45,881 nt of DNA from a virus. Below, in pieces: positions 21,296 to 30,728 of this stretch; within the stretch, counting starts at the first letter, position 1; every line of letters begins with the position of its first letter. Under the pieces are notes generated by a model. It saw only the letters and a list, made by a program, of their open reading frames with translations, was not told the DNA's origin and did not search any database. A program made the translations under genes and the position numbers. The DNA is taken from positions 1 to 45,881 of the IMG/VR virus record IMGVR_UViG_3300046507_000232; one strand, given 5' to 3'.

Positions 21296-22918
21296 GTGCC
21301 CATTGCTCACATTCGTAACCTAGGGAAGTACGGTGTACTCACCGATCCCGATGCATACGACTTGGCTCCCGAAGCGTTCTCGCTCGGCGTCAACGTGCGC
21401 TTCCGAAACGGCAAGGTCACAAGTGGTCCCGTCTTTCGGAAGGTGACCGACCTCGGCACCGATCAGCCGCGTTTCGCCTTCTCGGCCAATCAATCTTCTG
21501 GCCTCGACTTCCTGTTCATCGGCTATCAGAACGGAAGGGTGTGGCGCTACAACAGCGGCACGCAGACCGACTACACCATTGCCGGCTACAGCAACTCCGT
21601 TGTGGAAGGCAAATGGACGAGCACCACGCTCGCGAACGTCCTGTACGTCAATCGTCAGGATCGCGCGCCGTGGTATCTCCGCTCCTCGGACACTGCATTC
21701 CAGAATCTGGCTTCGGCCGGCTGGGACGCGACGTGGACGACGGCGCTCCTGCGTTCATGCGCTGGTTCACTGGTGGCTCTGAACGTCACCAAGGGTGCCA
21801 TCAACTATCCGCAGATGGTGAAGACTTCCAGCATCCCGCTGTCAGGCACCGTGCCTGTCTCCTGGGATTACAACGTGCCAGCCACGCTCGCCACCGAGAA
21901 CATTCTCGCGGAGATGCAAGGCCCGATCACCGACGCTGCACCTTACGGCAACAGCCTGATCATCTACGGCCTCAAAGAAGCGTGGCTGATGCAGGCCGAC
22001 AACTCGATTGAAGTCTACGACTACACGAAGCTGCCCTTCCAGAAGGGATCGCTGAACGCCAACTGCTCGATCGAAATCGACGGCAAGGTGTACGTGTTCG
22101 GTCCAGACGACATCTGGCGTCACGACACCGTAGGCGAAGAAAGCATCTGCGATCAGAAGACGCGTGATTTCATCTTCGGCTCAATCAATCTGTCGAAGGC
22201 TCGCTTGTTCTTTGTGAGCCACAATCCGCAGCTCAAAGAGTTGACGTTCAACTACGTCTCTGGTGATCGCGTTGCAGGGTTCGCCAACCCGACAGACGGA
22301 TGTAACCGTCAGGCCGTGTACTCATACAGTGAGAACAAGTGGTCGTTCGATGACGTGCCGCAGGTTTTCTCGGCGTGCAACGCGAACCTCGACATTGTCA
22401 CGACCTGGGCAGCCGCAGCCGGCACGTGGGACACCACTGGTGGCTCCTGGCTCGACCAGGAAGACAGCTTCAAGCGTACTCCCGTTTACGTCGGACAAGC
22501 GAACGCGACCTACGGTCTATCGACGGCCCTCTACGCCTTCGACTTGTACGGTGCAGGTTCGACCGTGTCGTTCCCTGTGGACACCAACGCTACGTTGGCT
22601 CGCTACCTTGAACGTGACGGCATCGACTTGGACGAGCTGGGCGAAGACTTCAGAGACGCAAAGCTGCTCTCCTCGATTTATCCGCAAGCACGTCTTGGCT
22701 CAGGCTCCGCACCGCTGATGATTTCAGCAGGAGCAGCCGAGGGCTTCAACGAGACGCCTACGTTCACCGCGTATCAACCTTACGACGGCGCGGACAACTA
22801 TAAGCTCGACTACAACATCGCCGGCCGCTGGCTTTCTCTGCGTATCAAGTATTCCGATTACAAAGAGCTGACCATCTCGGGCCTCGACCTCGACCTCAAA
22901 CGCACCTCCAAGCGCTAA
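21296..22918 (+). CDS. Tail nozzle-type protein, 540 aa
   Basis: The protein begins MPIAHIRNLGKYGVLTDPDA and shows the opening found in podophage nozzle (tail tubular B-like) proteins, followed by repeated beta blades such as FLFIGYQNGRVWRYNSGTQT and TLANVLYVNRQDRAPWYLRS. It should form the distal tail tube through which DNA is ejected. It is shorter than T7 gp12 (794 residues). The start is a GTG at 21296, 14 bases after the fibre stop. It overlaps the next start as TAATG. Confidence 0.75.
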   Translation: MPIAHIRNLGKYGVLTDPDAYDLAPEAFSLGVNVRFRNGKVTSGPVFRKVTDLGTDQPRFAFSANQSSGLDFLFIGYQNGRVWRYNSGTQTDYTIAGYSNSVVEGKWTSTTLANVLYVNRQDRAPWYLRSSDTAFQNLASAGWDATWTTALLRSCAGSLVALNVTKGAINYPQMVKTSSIPLSGTVPVSWDYNVPATLATENILAEMQGPITDAAPYGNSLIIYGLKEAWLMQADNSIEVYDYTKLPFQKGSLNANCSIEIDGKVYVFGPDDIWRHDTVGEESICDQKTRDFIFGSINLSKARLFFVSHNPQLKELTFNYVSGDRVAGFANPTDGCNRQAVYSYSENKWSFDDVPQVFSACNANLDIVTTWAAAAGTWDTTGGSWLDQEDSFKRTPVYVGQANATYGLSTALYAFDLYGAGSTVSFPVDTNATLARYLERDGIDLDELGEDFRDAKLLSSIYPQARLGSGSAPLMISAGAAEGFNETPTFTAYQPYDGADNYKLDYNIAGRWLSLRIKYSDYKELTISGLDLDLKRTSKR

Positions 22919-23091
22919 TGACCGACAGTACAAAAAACCTACGCTCGTTTCAGCCTCGGATTTATCCGACGATTGCTGGAGGCGAAGCGCAGTTCATCAC
23001 TGAAGAACATAAGCGCATCGCTGACGCGTTGATGCAATGCATCGCAGCGCTGAAAGCTCTCGACGCGAGGATGCAAGCAGCAGGTATCTGA
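22918..23091 (+). CDS. Small virion-region protein, 57 aa
   Basis: The ATG overlaps the nozzle stop (TAATG), and the stop overlaps the next ATG (TGATG). The product (MTDSTKNLRSFQPRIYPTIA, then FITEEHKRIADALMQCIAAL) is polar with a C-terminal amphipathic helix. Double coupling supports it strongly. Its role in the tail or ejection module is unknown. Confidence 0.75.
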   Translation: MTDSTKNLRSFQPRIYPTIAGGEAQFITEEHKRIADALMQCIAALKALDARMQAAGI

Positions 23092-23414
23092 TGGACGGAT
23101 TTAAGTTCGTCCAACGGCACGACGTGATCACGCGGCCGGAATACTGGCTGGAAGTAGACGAATACAAAAGAGGGGCGGACCAGTTCCTACTCGCACACTT
23201 TCGAGTGGCGCGCTGGTCCCCCTCCGTGTTCAAGCAGGCGCTCAAAGACTGGCAAGCATTTCGTCAGTGCGTCAGTGCTCCTCTTTTTTGCATTGGTGAG
23301 AAGGACGACGACCTCTTTCTCCATTTCGTGACGCGTGCGGGCTACCGGCCCTTGCAGAACGTCATTTGCGAGAACGGCATCGAACGCCGTCTCTTTATTC
23401 ACACAGTTTCATAG
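23091..23414 (+). CDS. T7 gp13-like / GNAT-fold protein, 107 aa
   Basis: This 107-residue protein (MDGFKFVQRHDVITRPEYWL at the start) has the strand-helix-strand arrangement of GNAT-like phage proteins, with CIGEKDDDLFLHFVTRAGYR and a C-terminal RRLFIHTVS strand. T7 gp13, which lies next to the internal core genes, belongs to this type and is needed for virion assembly. Assignment is by position and general pattern. An upstream in-frame start at 23037 lies inside the previous gene and is rejected. Confidence 0.5.
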   Translation: MDGFKFVQRHDVITRPEYWLEVDEYKRGADQFLLAHFRVARWSPSVFKQALKDWQAFRQCVSAPLFCIGEKDDDLFLHFVTRAGYRPLQNVICENGIERRLFIHTVS

Positions 23415-23418
23415 GCCC

Positions 23419-24717
23419 ATGTCCGGTTCATCCACTCAAGACAAAGCTACTTCCCAATCGGGCACGCAGGCTCAGCAGACCAATCAGTCCCAGACCCAGA
23501 ATCAGACGGCCATAGAGCAGGCGATGCAGAACGCAACGCAGTCTCAGGCCACGACTGGCTCGACCACGGGACAGACGCAGCAAAATCAAAACGGCACCAC
23601 GCAGTCCAGTACGACTTTGTGGGCACCGCAAGCGAGCGCAATCGCTGACGCCATCGCTAAGGCGCAGGAAGCGTACAAGACTGCTTCGACTGCTACGGCC
23701 CCGACCGATTTCACCGCAGGCATGACGCCTGAGCAGGTTGCCACCTTCAAATCCATGGTTGGATATGGTGGCGATGGTTCGATCCCGAACGCCGCTGCCA
23801 CTACAGGCTCTACGCTCGCACACGCAGGCACCGATGGTGTCACTGGCGCGCTGACGGGCCTCGCAGGCTTCGACGCTTCCAAAGCGAACAACCCCGACGC
23901 ACTGATCGCTGCCGCGAACAAATACGTGGCCGGTCAGGACATCGACGCGCAAGTCAACCACGCCATGCTCAATGCACGGCAGACGGCGCGTGACGTTACG
24001 CTTCCCGGCATCGAGCAGAACGCAGCGACCAGCGGCAACACGAACTCCACGCGAACAGGTGTCGCGCAGGGTCTCGTCGAGCGCGGCTTGGCTCAGCAGT
24101 CGGCCGACCTGGGCGCAACTATGCGCTCCAAGGCCTTCAACGATGGTCTCTCGCTCGCGTCGAGCAATGCCAACGCGAACAACACCACGAACCTGGGCGC
24201 GCTCTCAACCGCAGGCGACCTTGGCAACGCCACGGCCACCACGGGCTTGAACGCGGGCAGCAACTCGATCAGCGACATGATCAAGCTGTTCACCACGCAG
24301 GCGGCAGGTGGAGCAGGATTGCAAGAAGGCAATCAGGCTACGCTCACGAACGAGGCGCAGAAGTTCGCTTCGCAGACCAGCTCACCGTATGCGGCCTTGC
24401 AAGGCCTCATGGATATCATCGGCAAGCAGACGTATGGCTCGCAGACGACTGGCTCGACCAGCGGCTCGACCACAGGCACGTCGCTCGGCACGAGCGCGGG
24501 CACTACCAACGGTACTGCATCGCAGACCAGCAACGGCTCCAGCTCGGCAACGGGCAATGCGACCGCAAGCGGGACCATGAACGGCACCAGCTCAATGAAC
24601 GGCACCGAGAAGACCACCTCCACGCCGAGTGCGTGGCAAATCATTGGTGGATTGCTCGGCGGTCTCGGTCAAGGCGCAAGCACTGCCGGCAGTCTCGGAT
24701 GGAAACCCTTCGCATGA
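23419..24717 (+). CDS. Internal virion / ejection protein, low-complexity, 432 aa
   Basis: Both ends are low complexity: residues 1-70 are Gln/Thr/Ser rich (SQTQNQTAIEQAMQNATQSQ) and residues about 355-420 are Gly/Ser/Thr rich. The middle is helical and Ala/Asn rich (QVNHAMLNARQTARDVTLPG). This is typical of podophage ejection proteins in the place of T7 gp14. No catalytic domain is visible. The stop overlaps the next ATG (ATGA). Confidence 0.6.
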   Translation: MSGSSTQDKATSQSGTQAQQTNQSQTQNQTAIEQAMQNATQSQATTGSTTGQTQQNQNGTTQSSTTLWAPQASAIADAIAKAQEAYKTASTATAPTDFTAGMTPEQVATFKSMVGYGGDGSIPNAAATTGSTLAHAGTDGVTGALTGLAGFDASKANNPDALIAAANKYVAGQDIDAQVNHAMLNARQTARDVTLPGIEQNAATSGNTNSTRTGVAQGLVERGLAQQSADLGATMRSKAFNDGLSLASSNANANNTTNLGALSTAGDLGNATATTGLNAGSNSISDMIKLFTTQAAGGAGLQEGNQATLTNEAQKFASQTSSPYAALQGLMDIIGKQTYGSQTTGSTSGSTTGTSLGTSAGTTNGTASQTSNGSSSATGNATASGTMNGTSSMNGTEKTTSTPSAWQIIGGLLGGLGQGASTAGSLGWKPFA

Positions 24718-26096
24718 ACGAACAGTACCGAAACGCAATCGGCTCCGTAGAGAGCGACAACGATTACGAGGCGCTCGGTCCCGTCACCAAGAAGGGAGAC
24801 CGCGCTTACGGCCGATATCAGGTCATGGGCGCGAACATCCCCGAGTGGACCCGCACACACCTGGGCGTCGAAATGACGCCTGACCAATTCCTCGCTGATC
24901 CCTCAGCGCAGGACAAGGTGTTCGACGCGGTGACAGGCAGCTACCACAAGAAGTATGGCAACGTGGACGACGTTACGTCCTCGTGGTTCAGCGGGCGTCC
25001 CGTGGCCCAGGCTGGCAATGACAGCGACGGTTACAACACTGTCCCGACGTACATCGCCAAGGTCAACAAAGCGATGAACGGCGTGGACGCCATCAACTCC
25101 GCAGCCGGCATCAAGCCGATGGGACGGGGCGCGCTTACGTCAGCGTTCAACAGCGATGACGACGCAGGCGCTCTCAGCACTAACAACGTGCAAGGCCTTG
25201 GTGCCCTGTCCCCGATGGCGCAGTCGCCCGAACCGGACAAGCTCGGCACAATCGGCCGAGGCCTTACCGGCATCGGTGCAGCACTCGCTGGCATATCCTC
25301 TCCTGATCAAGCAAAGGCGCTCACCGCGCAGATGGTTGCTCAGCAGAAGACGCCGACCGAGGGCGGCACGTGGTCATTGCACACCTTGCCTGACGGCAAG
25401 ACGTTCATGCTCAACAGCAAGACACGAGCAATTGTACCTGCAGGCGTCCATGCGAAGCCTGAAGAAGACCCGTACCAGAAGAAGTTCAAAGAGGAAGACG
25501 CGAAGGCGGCTGCTGAACTCGGGACTAACCTCTCGACTGCAGCGCGTGACGCGGCAAACCAAGCAACTTCGGTTGCGGAGCTTCGACGCACGTTGTCGAA
25601 CCCCGAGGTCTACCAGGGTACTGGTGGTCCGGCTGTGCAGACACTGCGCAAGGCCTACAGCGCCTTAGGCTTCGGAGATGCACAAGGTGTTGCCGATGGC
25701 GACGTAGCTACCGCGTTGAGCAACAAGCTCGCGCTGCAGCTGGTCAACAGCGGAGGATCCAAATTGCTCCCTGGCTCGTTCTCCGACAGCGACCGAAAGT
25801 TCGTTGCTCAGATGGCGACATCGCTCAGCAACAACCCTGATGCAAACCAACGTCTCCTCGACATCTACGAGCGCGCAAACGCTCGCGTCATGGAAGCCGA
25901 GGCGCTGCGTCAGAAGCATGTGGACGGCAACGGCGGGATTATCACGCCGAAATTCCGTGGCGAACTTAGTCAGCTCAGCTCGAAATGGTCGGCGGAAGAC
26001 AAGCAGCGCAATGAGGCCGAGGCGAAGATGCCGAAGCAATCTGCTGCACCGTCATTCCCCAAGGGCGTCAAGTCCATCCAAATCATTCAACCATAG
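24714..26096 (+). CDS. Internal virion protein with lytic transglycosylase-like domain, 460 aa
   Basis: Residues about 1-120 resemble a lysozyme/transglycosylase fold: RNAIGSVESDNDYEALGPVT contains a candidate catalytic Glu (E14), followed by AYGRYQVMGANIPEWTRTHL and DQDK-like SAQDKVFDAV. The remainder is helical and probably structural. Such proteins are injected with the DNA and open the peptidoglycan. The start at 24714 overlaps the previous TGA. Confidence 0.7.
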   Translation: MNEQYRNAIGSVESDNDYEALGPVTKKGDRAYGRYQVMGANIPEWTRTHLGVEMTPDQFLADPSAQDKVFDAVTGSYHKKYGNVDDVTSSWFSGRPVAQAGNDSDGYNTVPTYIAKVNKAMNGVDAINSAAGIKPMGRGALTSAFNSDDDAGALSTNNVQGLGALSPMAQSPEPDKLGTIGRGLTGIGAALAGISSPDQAKALTAQMVAQQKTPTEGGTWSLHTLPDGKTFMLNSKTRAIVPAGVHAKPEEDPYQKKFKEEDAKAAAELGTNLSTAARDAANQATSVAELRRTLSNPEVYQGTGGPAVQTLRKAYSALGFGDAQGVADGDVATALSNKLALQLVNSGGSKLLPGSFSDSDRKFVAQMATSLSNNPDANQRLLDIYERANARVMEAEALRQKHVDGNGGIITPKFRGELSQLSSKWSAEDKQRNEAEAKMPKQSAAPSFPKGVKSIQIIQP

Positions 26097-26105
26097 GAAC
26101 GGCTA

Positions 26106-28511
26106 ATGCCCGTCTTTGAAGTCGGCCTCGACGATGGCCGAAGGCTTCGTATTGAAGCTGATAGCCAAGAGGCTGCTCTCGCGGGCGTAGCTCACTTCCA
26201 ATCGCAGGAGGGAGCCAAGGCTCCTTCCGGCTTCGCCGCTGGTCTAGTGCACGGTGCTCAGGACTGGGCACACGGTAACGCCGAGACAGCGAAGGATTTC
26301 TACGGCGTCGGCAAAGGCTATGAGCCTACCGACAAAGGCTACGTCCCTGCGAACGTGACGAACGGCTCAGCGAACCCACTGAACTGGAATCTGTCACAAA
26401 TCCCGCAGAAGATTGCAGAGCAAGCGCCCGGCCTCGGACAGGACATCGTTGCCGCATCGGCGGCGTCGAAACTGACACCTGGAGGCATGAAGGCTAAAGC
26501 TCTCGCAGGCTTGATGGGCGGCGTAGCGTCCGCGTGGCACCGTACTGCTGGCGACACCGCGAAGGAAACTGCCGCCAACCGTACTGGCGATGCAAACGCA
26601 GAACCGCAATCGGAAGACCTCGTCAAAGGCGGCGTGACTGCTGCTGCTGCTGCGGTGCCCGGCGCGATCCCTGCGACACGTTTCATTCCAGGCGCTAACA
26701 AGGTTGGCACCGTTGGCGCACAAGGCGCTCTCGACAGCATCAAGAAGTACCTCGCGACAACCGCTGTAGGTGCAGGTGGTGCTGCAGGGTCTGACGCCAT
26801 TACGCAAGCCGGCACGCAACTCGGCACCGACAAGAAGTTCGATCCCTCGCGCACGCTGGAAGCAGCGGCGGGTGGTCTCGTGACTGCAGGTGCTCTCGCG
26901 GCTCCTCGCGGTGTCGCTGACACTGCACGTGCTGCCAGTCTCCGTGAGTTCGGCGGCTCCAACATGGACGCCACGAAGAACTACGCCACGCGTCTACGGA
27001 CAGCAGGTGACGGTGAACTTGGAAACACCATCGGCGGCGCGAAGAACGACTACGTCGCGCACGAGACGGTCAAGTCCGACCTGACGAACGAGCTGCGTGA
27101 TGCAGCCCGCAATGTTCGACGCGACATCCCTCTGGGACCTGACGCCGACAATGCGCTCCAACGCGCGCAGAACGGCGAACACCTCACGCCTCGCGACATC
27201 GAGCTTATCGACCGCTCAGTCAATGGCGCTCCCGATGGCGACAACGCCGCATTCCTCGCGCGCACTCTGCGTATAGCCCAGCTCGCTCAAGAGCGCGGCT
27301 CATACAACACCAGGGGCGAATGGGCAGGTGGCGTCTCTGGCGTCATGGACAAGAACCTTGGGTTCCTGTTGAACCCTGTGCGCCTCGCTGGTGGCACCAT
27401 CGCTACCGGACTGGGCATGCATTTGCTCGGCCTGAGCAACCCGATGTTCGCCGGCAGCGTTGCTGCAGGTTACACGGGCGCTCGTGCACTCGATAGCATG
27501 GCGGGCACGCGATCACCTGCAAAGATGTTCGCTGATCACTTCGCTGATCACAACGCCCAGCTACGAATGCCGCAGGCTCCTGTAGCTTCCCCTTCGATGC
27601 CTGCGGCTCCCCTGGCAATGCCTTGGGGACCACGCCCACCGATGGCTGGACCTACAGGCCCTGCTGTGCCGGCTCCCGCCGCGCCCCAGGCTCCCGTTGG
27701 ACCTTGGGGACCGAAGCCTGCGCCGACTACATCGGTGCCTCCTGTGTCACCTCCCGCTCCCCCGGCCGCGCCTGCACCAACTTTCAATCCGTTGGCGCTG
27801 TCGATGCTGAAGCAGACGATGAAGCAGGGTCTTCCTCCCTCGCCCGCTCCTGCCGCGCCCGAGGCTCCTCCCGCGCCATCACTCAATCCGATGGCCGTGA
27901 AGATGCTTCAGGCGAAGCTCAAAGCGGGTCTACCTTCCGCGCCTGTTGCGGAGAATACGCCCGCGATCCCCGCAGCTCCTGCGGAGAATCCTGCGTCCAC
28001 CGCTGTGCCTACGGATGTCCTCCGTGCGGCGAAGGTGTTGATGTCAGGCCGCGCGAAGGTTGATCAGATGAAGGCTGCAGCTGAAGCGCCTGGGAAAATC
28101 ACCAAGTCGAACGGCACGGTGCACAGTGACGACATCTACTCGAACGTAGGTGGATACGAACCCATCCCGGCAGAGCGTATGCAGAAAGCCGGCATGTCTC
28201 ACGAGCAGATGGCTCAGCTGGAGACCGACAGCTACATGCATGGTCGGCCGAAGCTCGCCCGCGACAAATACTTCAACAGCATTATGGACACCCTCGCTGG
28301 TCGTCGTGATGCCGTCGAGGCGGTCAAGGAGCAGCACCCTGAGTACAGTCACGCGTTGAACGGTCTCCTGTCTCAGCTGTACGAGCTGGGCAGCACTCGC
28401 AAGCGCGCACTGCAAGCAATCCATCACTACGCAGGCCTGATGTCACCCGAAGCAGGAAAGGCCTTGAAGCATTCATTCAAGCCTCAACTGGATCGACTGT
28501 GGCCGCAATAA
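26106..28511 (+). CDS. Large internal virion protein, Ala/Pro-rich, 801 aa
   Basis: The N-terminus (PVFEVGLDDGRRLRIEADSQ) is followed by a long Ala/Gly-rich region with membrane-like helices (ATAVGAGGAAGSDAITQAGT and IATGLGMHLLGLSNPMFAGS). Residues about 490-620 are a Pro/Ala linker, and the last 150 residues are helical. Hydrophobic helices in an ejected protein suit passage through the membrane. Function is assigned from position next to the transglycosylase. The ORF overlaps the small terminase start by 13 bp. Confidence 0.6.
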   Translation: MPVFEVGLDDGRRLRIEADSQEAALAGVAHFQSQEGAKAPSGFAAGLVHGAQDWAHGNAETAKDFYGVGKGYEPTDKGYVPANVTNGSANPLNWNLSQIPQKIAEQAPGLGQDIVAASAASKLTPGGMKAKALAGLMGGVASAWHRTAGDTAKETAANRTGDANAEPQSEDLVKGGVTAAAAAVPGAIPATRFIPGANKVGTVGAQGALDSIKKYLATTAVGAGGAAGSDAITQAGTQLGTDKKFDPSRTLEAAAGGLVTAGALAAPRGVADTARAASLREFGGSNMDATKNYATRLRTAGDGELGNTIGGAKNDYVAHETVKSDLTNELRDAARNVRRDIPLGPDADNALQRAQNGEHLTPRDIELIDRSVNGAPDGDNAAFLARTLRIAQLAQERGSYNTRGEWAGGVSGVMDKNLGFLLNPVRLAGGTIATGLGMHLLGLSNPMFAGSVAAGYTGARALDSMAGTRSPAKMFADHFADHNAQLRMPQAPVASPSMPAAPLAMPWGPRPPMAGPTGPAVPAPAAPQAPVGPWGPKPAPTTSVPPVSPPAPPAAPAPTFNPLALSMLKQTMKQGLPPSPAPAAPEAPPAPSLNPMAVKMLQAKLKAGLPSAPVAENTPAIPAAPAENPASTAVPTDVLRAAKVLMSGRAKVDQMKAAAEAPGKITKSNGTVHSDDIYSNVGGYEPIPAERMQKAGMSHEQMAQLETDSYMHGRPKLARDKYFNSIMDTLAGRRDAVEAVKEQHPEYSHALNGLLSQLYELGSTRKRALQAIHHYAGLMSPEAGKALKHSFKPQLDRLWPQ

Positions 28512-29050
28512 AGAACACGCGGGGACCTCGAAAGAAGTCCTCGCGGACCAAAGGCAAACACAAGCGTCCCGGAGTGTCCTCAACATTGAAGGCACTCTGG
28601 GAGACGCCTGAGTTTCGTGAGCGCATGAAGAAGCGCGATGCAGAACGTATCGCTGCAGCGAAACTCCACCCCGAGAAATTCTGGCGCAGAGGCGTCCCTG
28701 ATGGGATGCGAAAGCGTGACGCGGCTCCGTTATGGGCACGCGCAAATCAACTTGCAGATAGGTTTATCGACATCATGAAAGACGTAGGCGAACTTCAGGC
28801 CGACGAAATCGTCTTGCTGACCAACGCGGAAGGCAAGGTCACCCAAGTCTCCGTTCCAGCAAACGACGCCGGCAAGGCTGAGTTGGCTCTGCGTGAAGCC
28901 TTCGTGCTCGCAGTAGGACCTTCTGAGCAGAAGGTGAAAATCCAAGCGATCAACACCGTGCTCAACTTCACGAAGTCGAAGCCCGAGAGCAAGTCGAAGC
29001 TGACGCTCAACAAGGCCGAGGACTTCCTCGACGCCATCGAAAATGACTGA
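28499..29050 (+). CDS. Terminase small subunit, 183 aa
   Basis: This protein directly precedes and overlaps the large terminase, the standard place for TerS. The N-terminus is very basic (NTRGPRKKSSRTKGKHKRPG), followed by helical segments (DAERIAAAKLHPEKFWRRGV; AEDFLDAIEND at the end). It should recognise phage DNA for packaging. The start is a GTG at 28499. The call rests mainly on context; the sequence does not show a well-known TerS family clearly. Confidence 0.7.
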   Translation: MAAIKNTRGPRKKSSRTKGKHKRPGVSSTLKALWETPEFRERMKKRDAERIAAAKLHPEKFWRRGVPDGMRKRDAAPLWARANQLADRFIDIMKDVGELQADEIVLLTNAEGKVTQVSVPANDAGKAELALREAFVLAVGPSEQKVKIQAINTVLNFTKSKPESKSKLTLNKAEDFLDAIEND

Positions 29051-30716
29051 AGAAGAAAGTCTAACCCCAGAGCAGCGCGCCAAGCGCAAACGATTACGGG
29101 ATGACTTCGAATACTACGCCAAGCACTGCGTAAAGATTAGGACGAAGCAGGGCAAGATTGCTCCTCTCGTCCTCAATCGCGTGCAGAAGCGCTTCCTGAA
29201 AAAGGTTCTCGACCAATGGGAGCGCACAGGACGCGTCCGCATGGTGGTGCTCAAGGCGCGCCAGCAAGGTCTTTCGACCGTCATCTCCGCTATTCAGTAT
29301 TGGTGGCTGTCACAGCGTAAGGCCCAGAAGGGTCTCGTGATGGCCCACGAGGGCGACAGCACGACAACGCTCCTCGATATGTATAGGCGCATTCACGACA
29401 ACGTGCCTGACATCGTGCGGCCGGGAACGAAGTATCTCTCTCGTAACGAGTTGAACTTCGACAAGCTCGACAGCGGCATGCGCGTGGCGACAGCTGGTGG
29501 CCGGGGTATCGGTCGCGGCGAAACGCTTACGTTCGCGCATCTATCCGAGGTCGCGTTCTGGCCTGTCGCATTCGCCAACACAAACTTCAACGGACTTGTG
29601 CAGGCCGTTCCCGAGGAAGACGACACGTTCATCTTCCTGGAGAGCACGGCACAAGGTGTGACCGGCAAGTTCTACGAGATGCATCAAGGCGCGATCCGCC
29701 AAGACCAGCTCTGGAACGGATACGAGGTGTTCTTCTCTGCGTGGTTTGAAAGTGACGAGTATCGCTCACCCGCGCCTGCTGATTTCCAGCGAACACCCGA
29801 AGAAGAAGAACTGATCGCACAATTCTACGACCAGGGCCTCACGTCGAACGATCAGCTGTACTGGCGTCGTAAGAAAGTGGGCACCAGCGGTCTCGACTTG
29901 TTCAAGCAGGAATACCCTGCGACCCCAGAGGAAGCCTTCCTCTCCACTGGTCGTCCTATCTTCGACACCGACAGCCTCAACAGGCGTCTGCAGAAAGCCA
30001 AGGCAACGCCGCCTCTGCAGCGGATGGTGGTCGATGAAGCGTATGACGAGAAGACCGGCCGGCCTCTGCCGCTCCGCGTACTCCGCGAGAACGCCCGGGG
30101 CGAGCTGCTGATCTATCGCAAGCGTGAGGAAACCGAGAGCTACACGATTGGCGCTGACGTAGGCATGGGCATCCGAGGTGGTGTCAAAGGCCGTAAGGAA
30201 GGCGACAGCAGTGTCGCACAAATCCTCGACAGCCAAATGCGTCAGGTCGCCGTATGGCGAGGCATCTGTCATCCCGACGTGTTCGCTAAAATCCTCGTTG
30301 CGTTGGGCTACCACTACAACAGTGCGACCATCGCTCCTGAGCGCAACAACCACGGCCTCGTTACCTGCGTTGCGCTGCGTGATGCGAACTACCCGTACAT
30401 CTACACCGATCAGGTGGAAGGCACGCTGGAGCCTGAGAAGGACACCATCAACATCGGGTTCTTCACGAGCGAACGCACCAAGCCTCTGATCATCGACAAG
30501 CTCCGTGAACTCGACCGCGAAGGCGGCATCGAGATTAGCGACCCCGCGACGTTGCAAGAAATGATGACGTTCGTGGTCACTGAAAACGGAAAGATGGAAG
30601 CCGAAGGCGGCACACATGACGATTGCGTCATGGCCCTCGCCATCGCCGCGTATGTCCACGAAGGCCGTTGGTCTCCCGTGGAGAACCTCGACGAATTTTA
30701 CACCGAAGCAATTTAA
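29043..30716 (+). CDS. terL: Terminase large subunit, 557 aa
   Basis: The packaging motor ATPase and nuclease. The Walker A-like P-loop is KARQQGLST (residues 71-79), Walker B lies at TLTFAHLSEVAF (161-172) and a coupling motif at IFLESTAQG. The nuclease domain opens with YTIGADVGMGI and closes with HDDCVMALAI near residue 535. The sequence looks nearer to P22/Sf6/BPP-1-style terminases than to T7 gp19, and the gene stands upstream of the portal instead of at the end of the late arm. Confidence 0.93.
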   Translation: MTEEESLTPEQRAKRKRLRDDFEYYAKHCVKIRTKQGKIAPLVLNRVQKRFLKKVLDQWERTGRVRMVVLKARQQGLSTVISAIQYWWLSQRKAQKGLVMAHEGDSTTTLLDMYRRIHDNVPDIVRPGTKYLSRNELNFDKLDSGMRVATAGGRGIGRGETLTFAHLSEVAFWPVAFANTNFNGLVQAVPEEDDTFIFLESTAQGVTGKFYEMHQGAIRQDQLWNGYEVFFSAWFESDEYRSPAPADFQRTPEEEELIAQFYDQGLTSNDQLYWRRKKVGTSGLDLFKQEYPATPEEAFLSTGRPIFDTDSLNRRLQKAKATPPLQRMVVDEAYDEKTGRPLPLRVLRENARGELLIYRKREETESYTIGADVGMGIRGGVKGRKEGDSSVAQILDSQMRQVAVWRGICHPDVFAKILVALGYHYNSATIAPERNNHGLVTCVALRDANYPYIYTDQVEGTLEPEKDTINIGFFTSERTKPLIIDKLRELDREGGIEISDPATLQEMMTFVVTENGKMEAEGGTHDDCVMALAIAAYVHEGRWSPVENLDEFYTEAI

Positions 30717-30728
30717 TCAAGGACCGTA

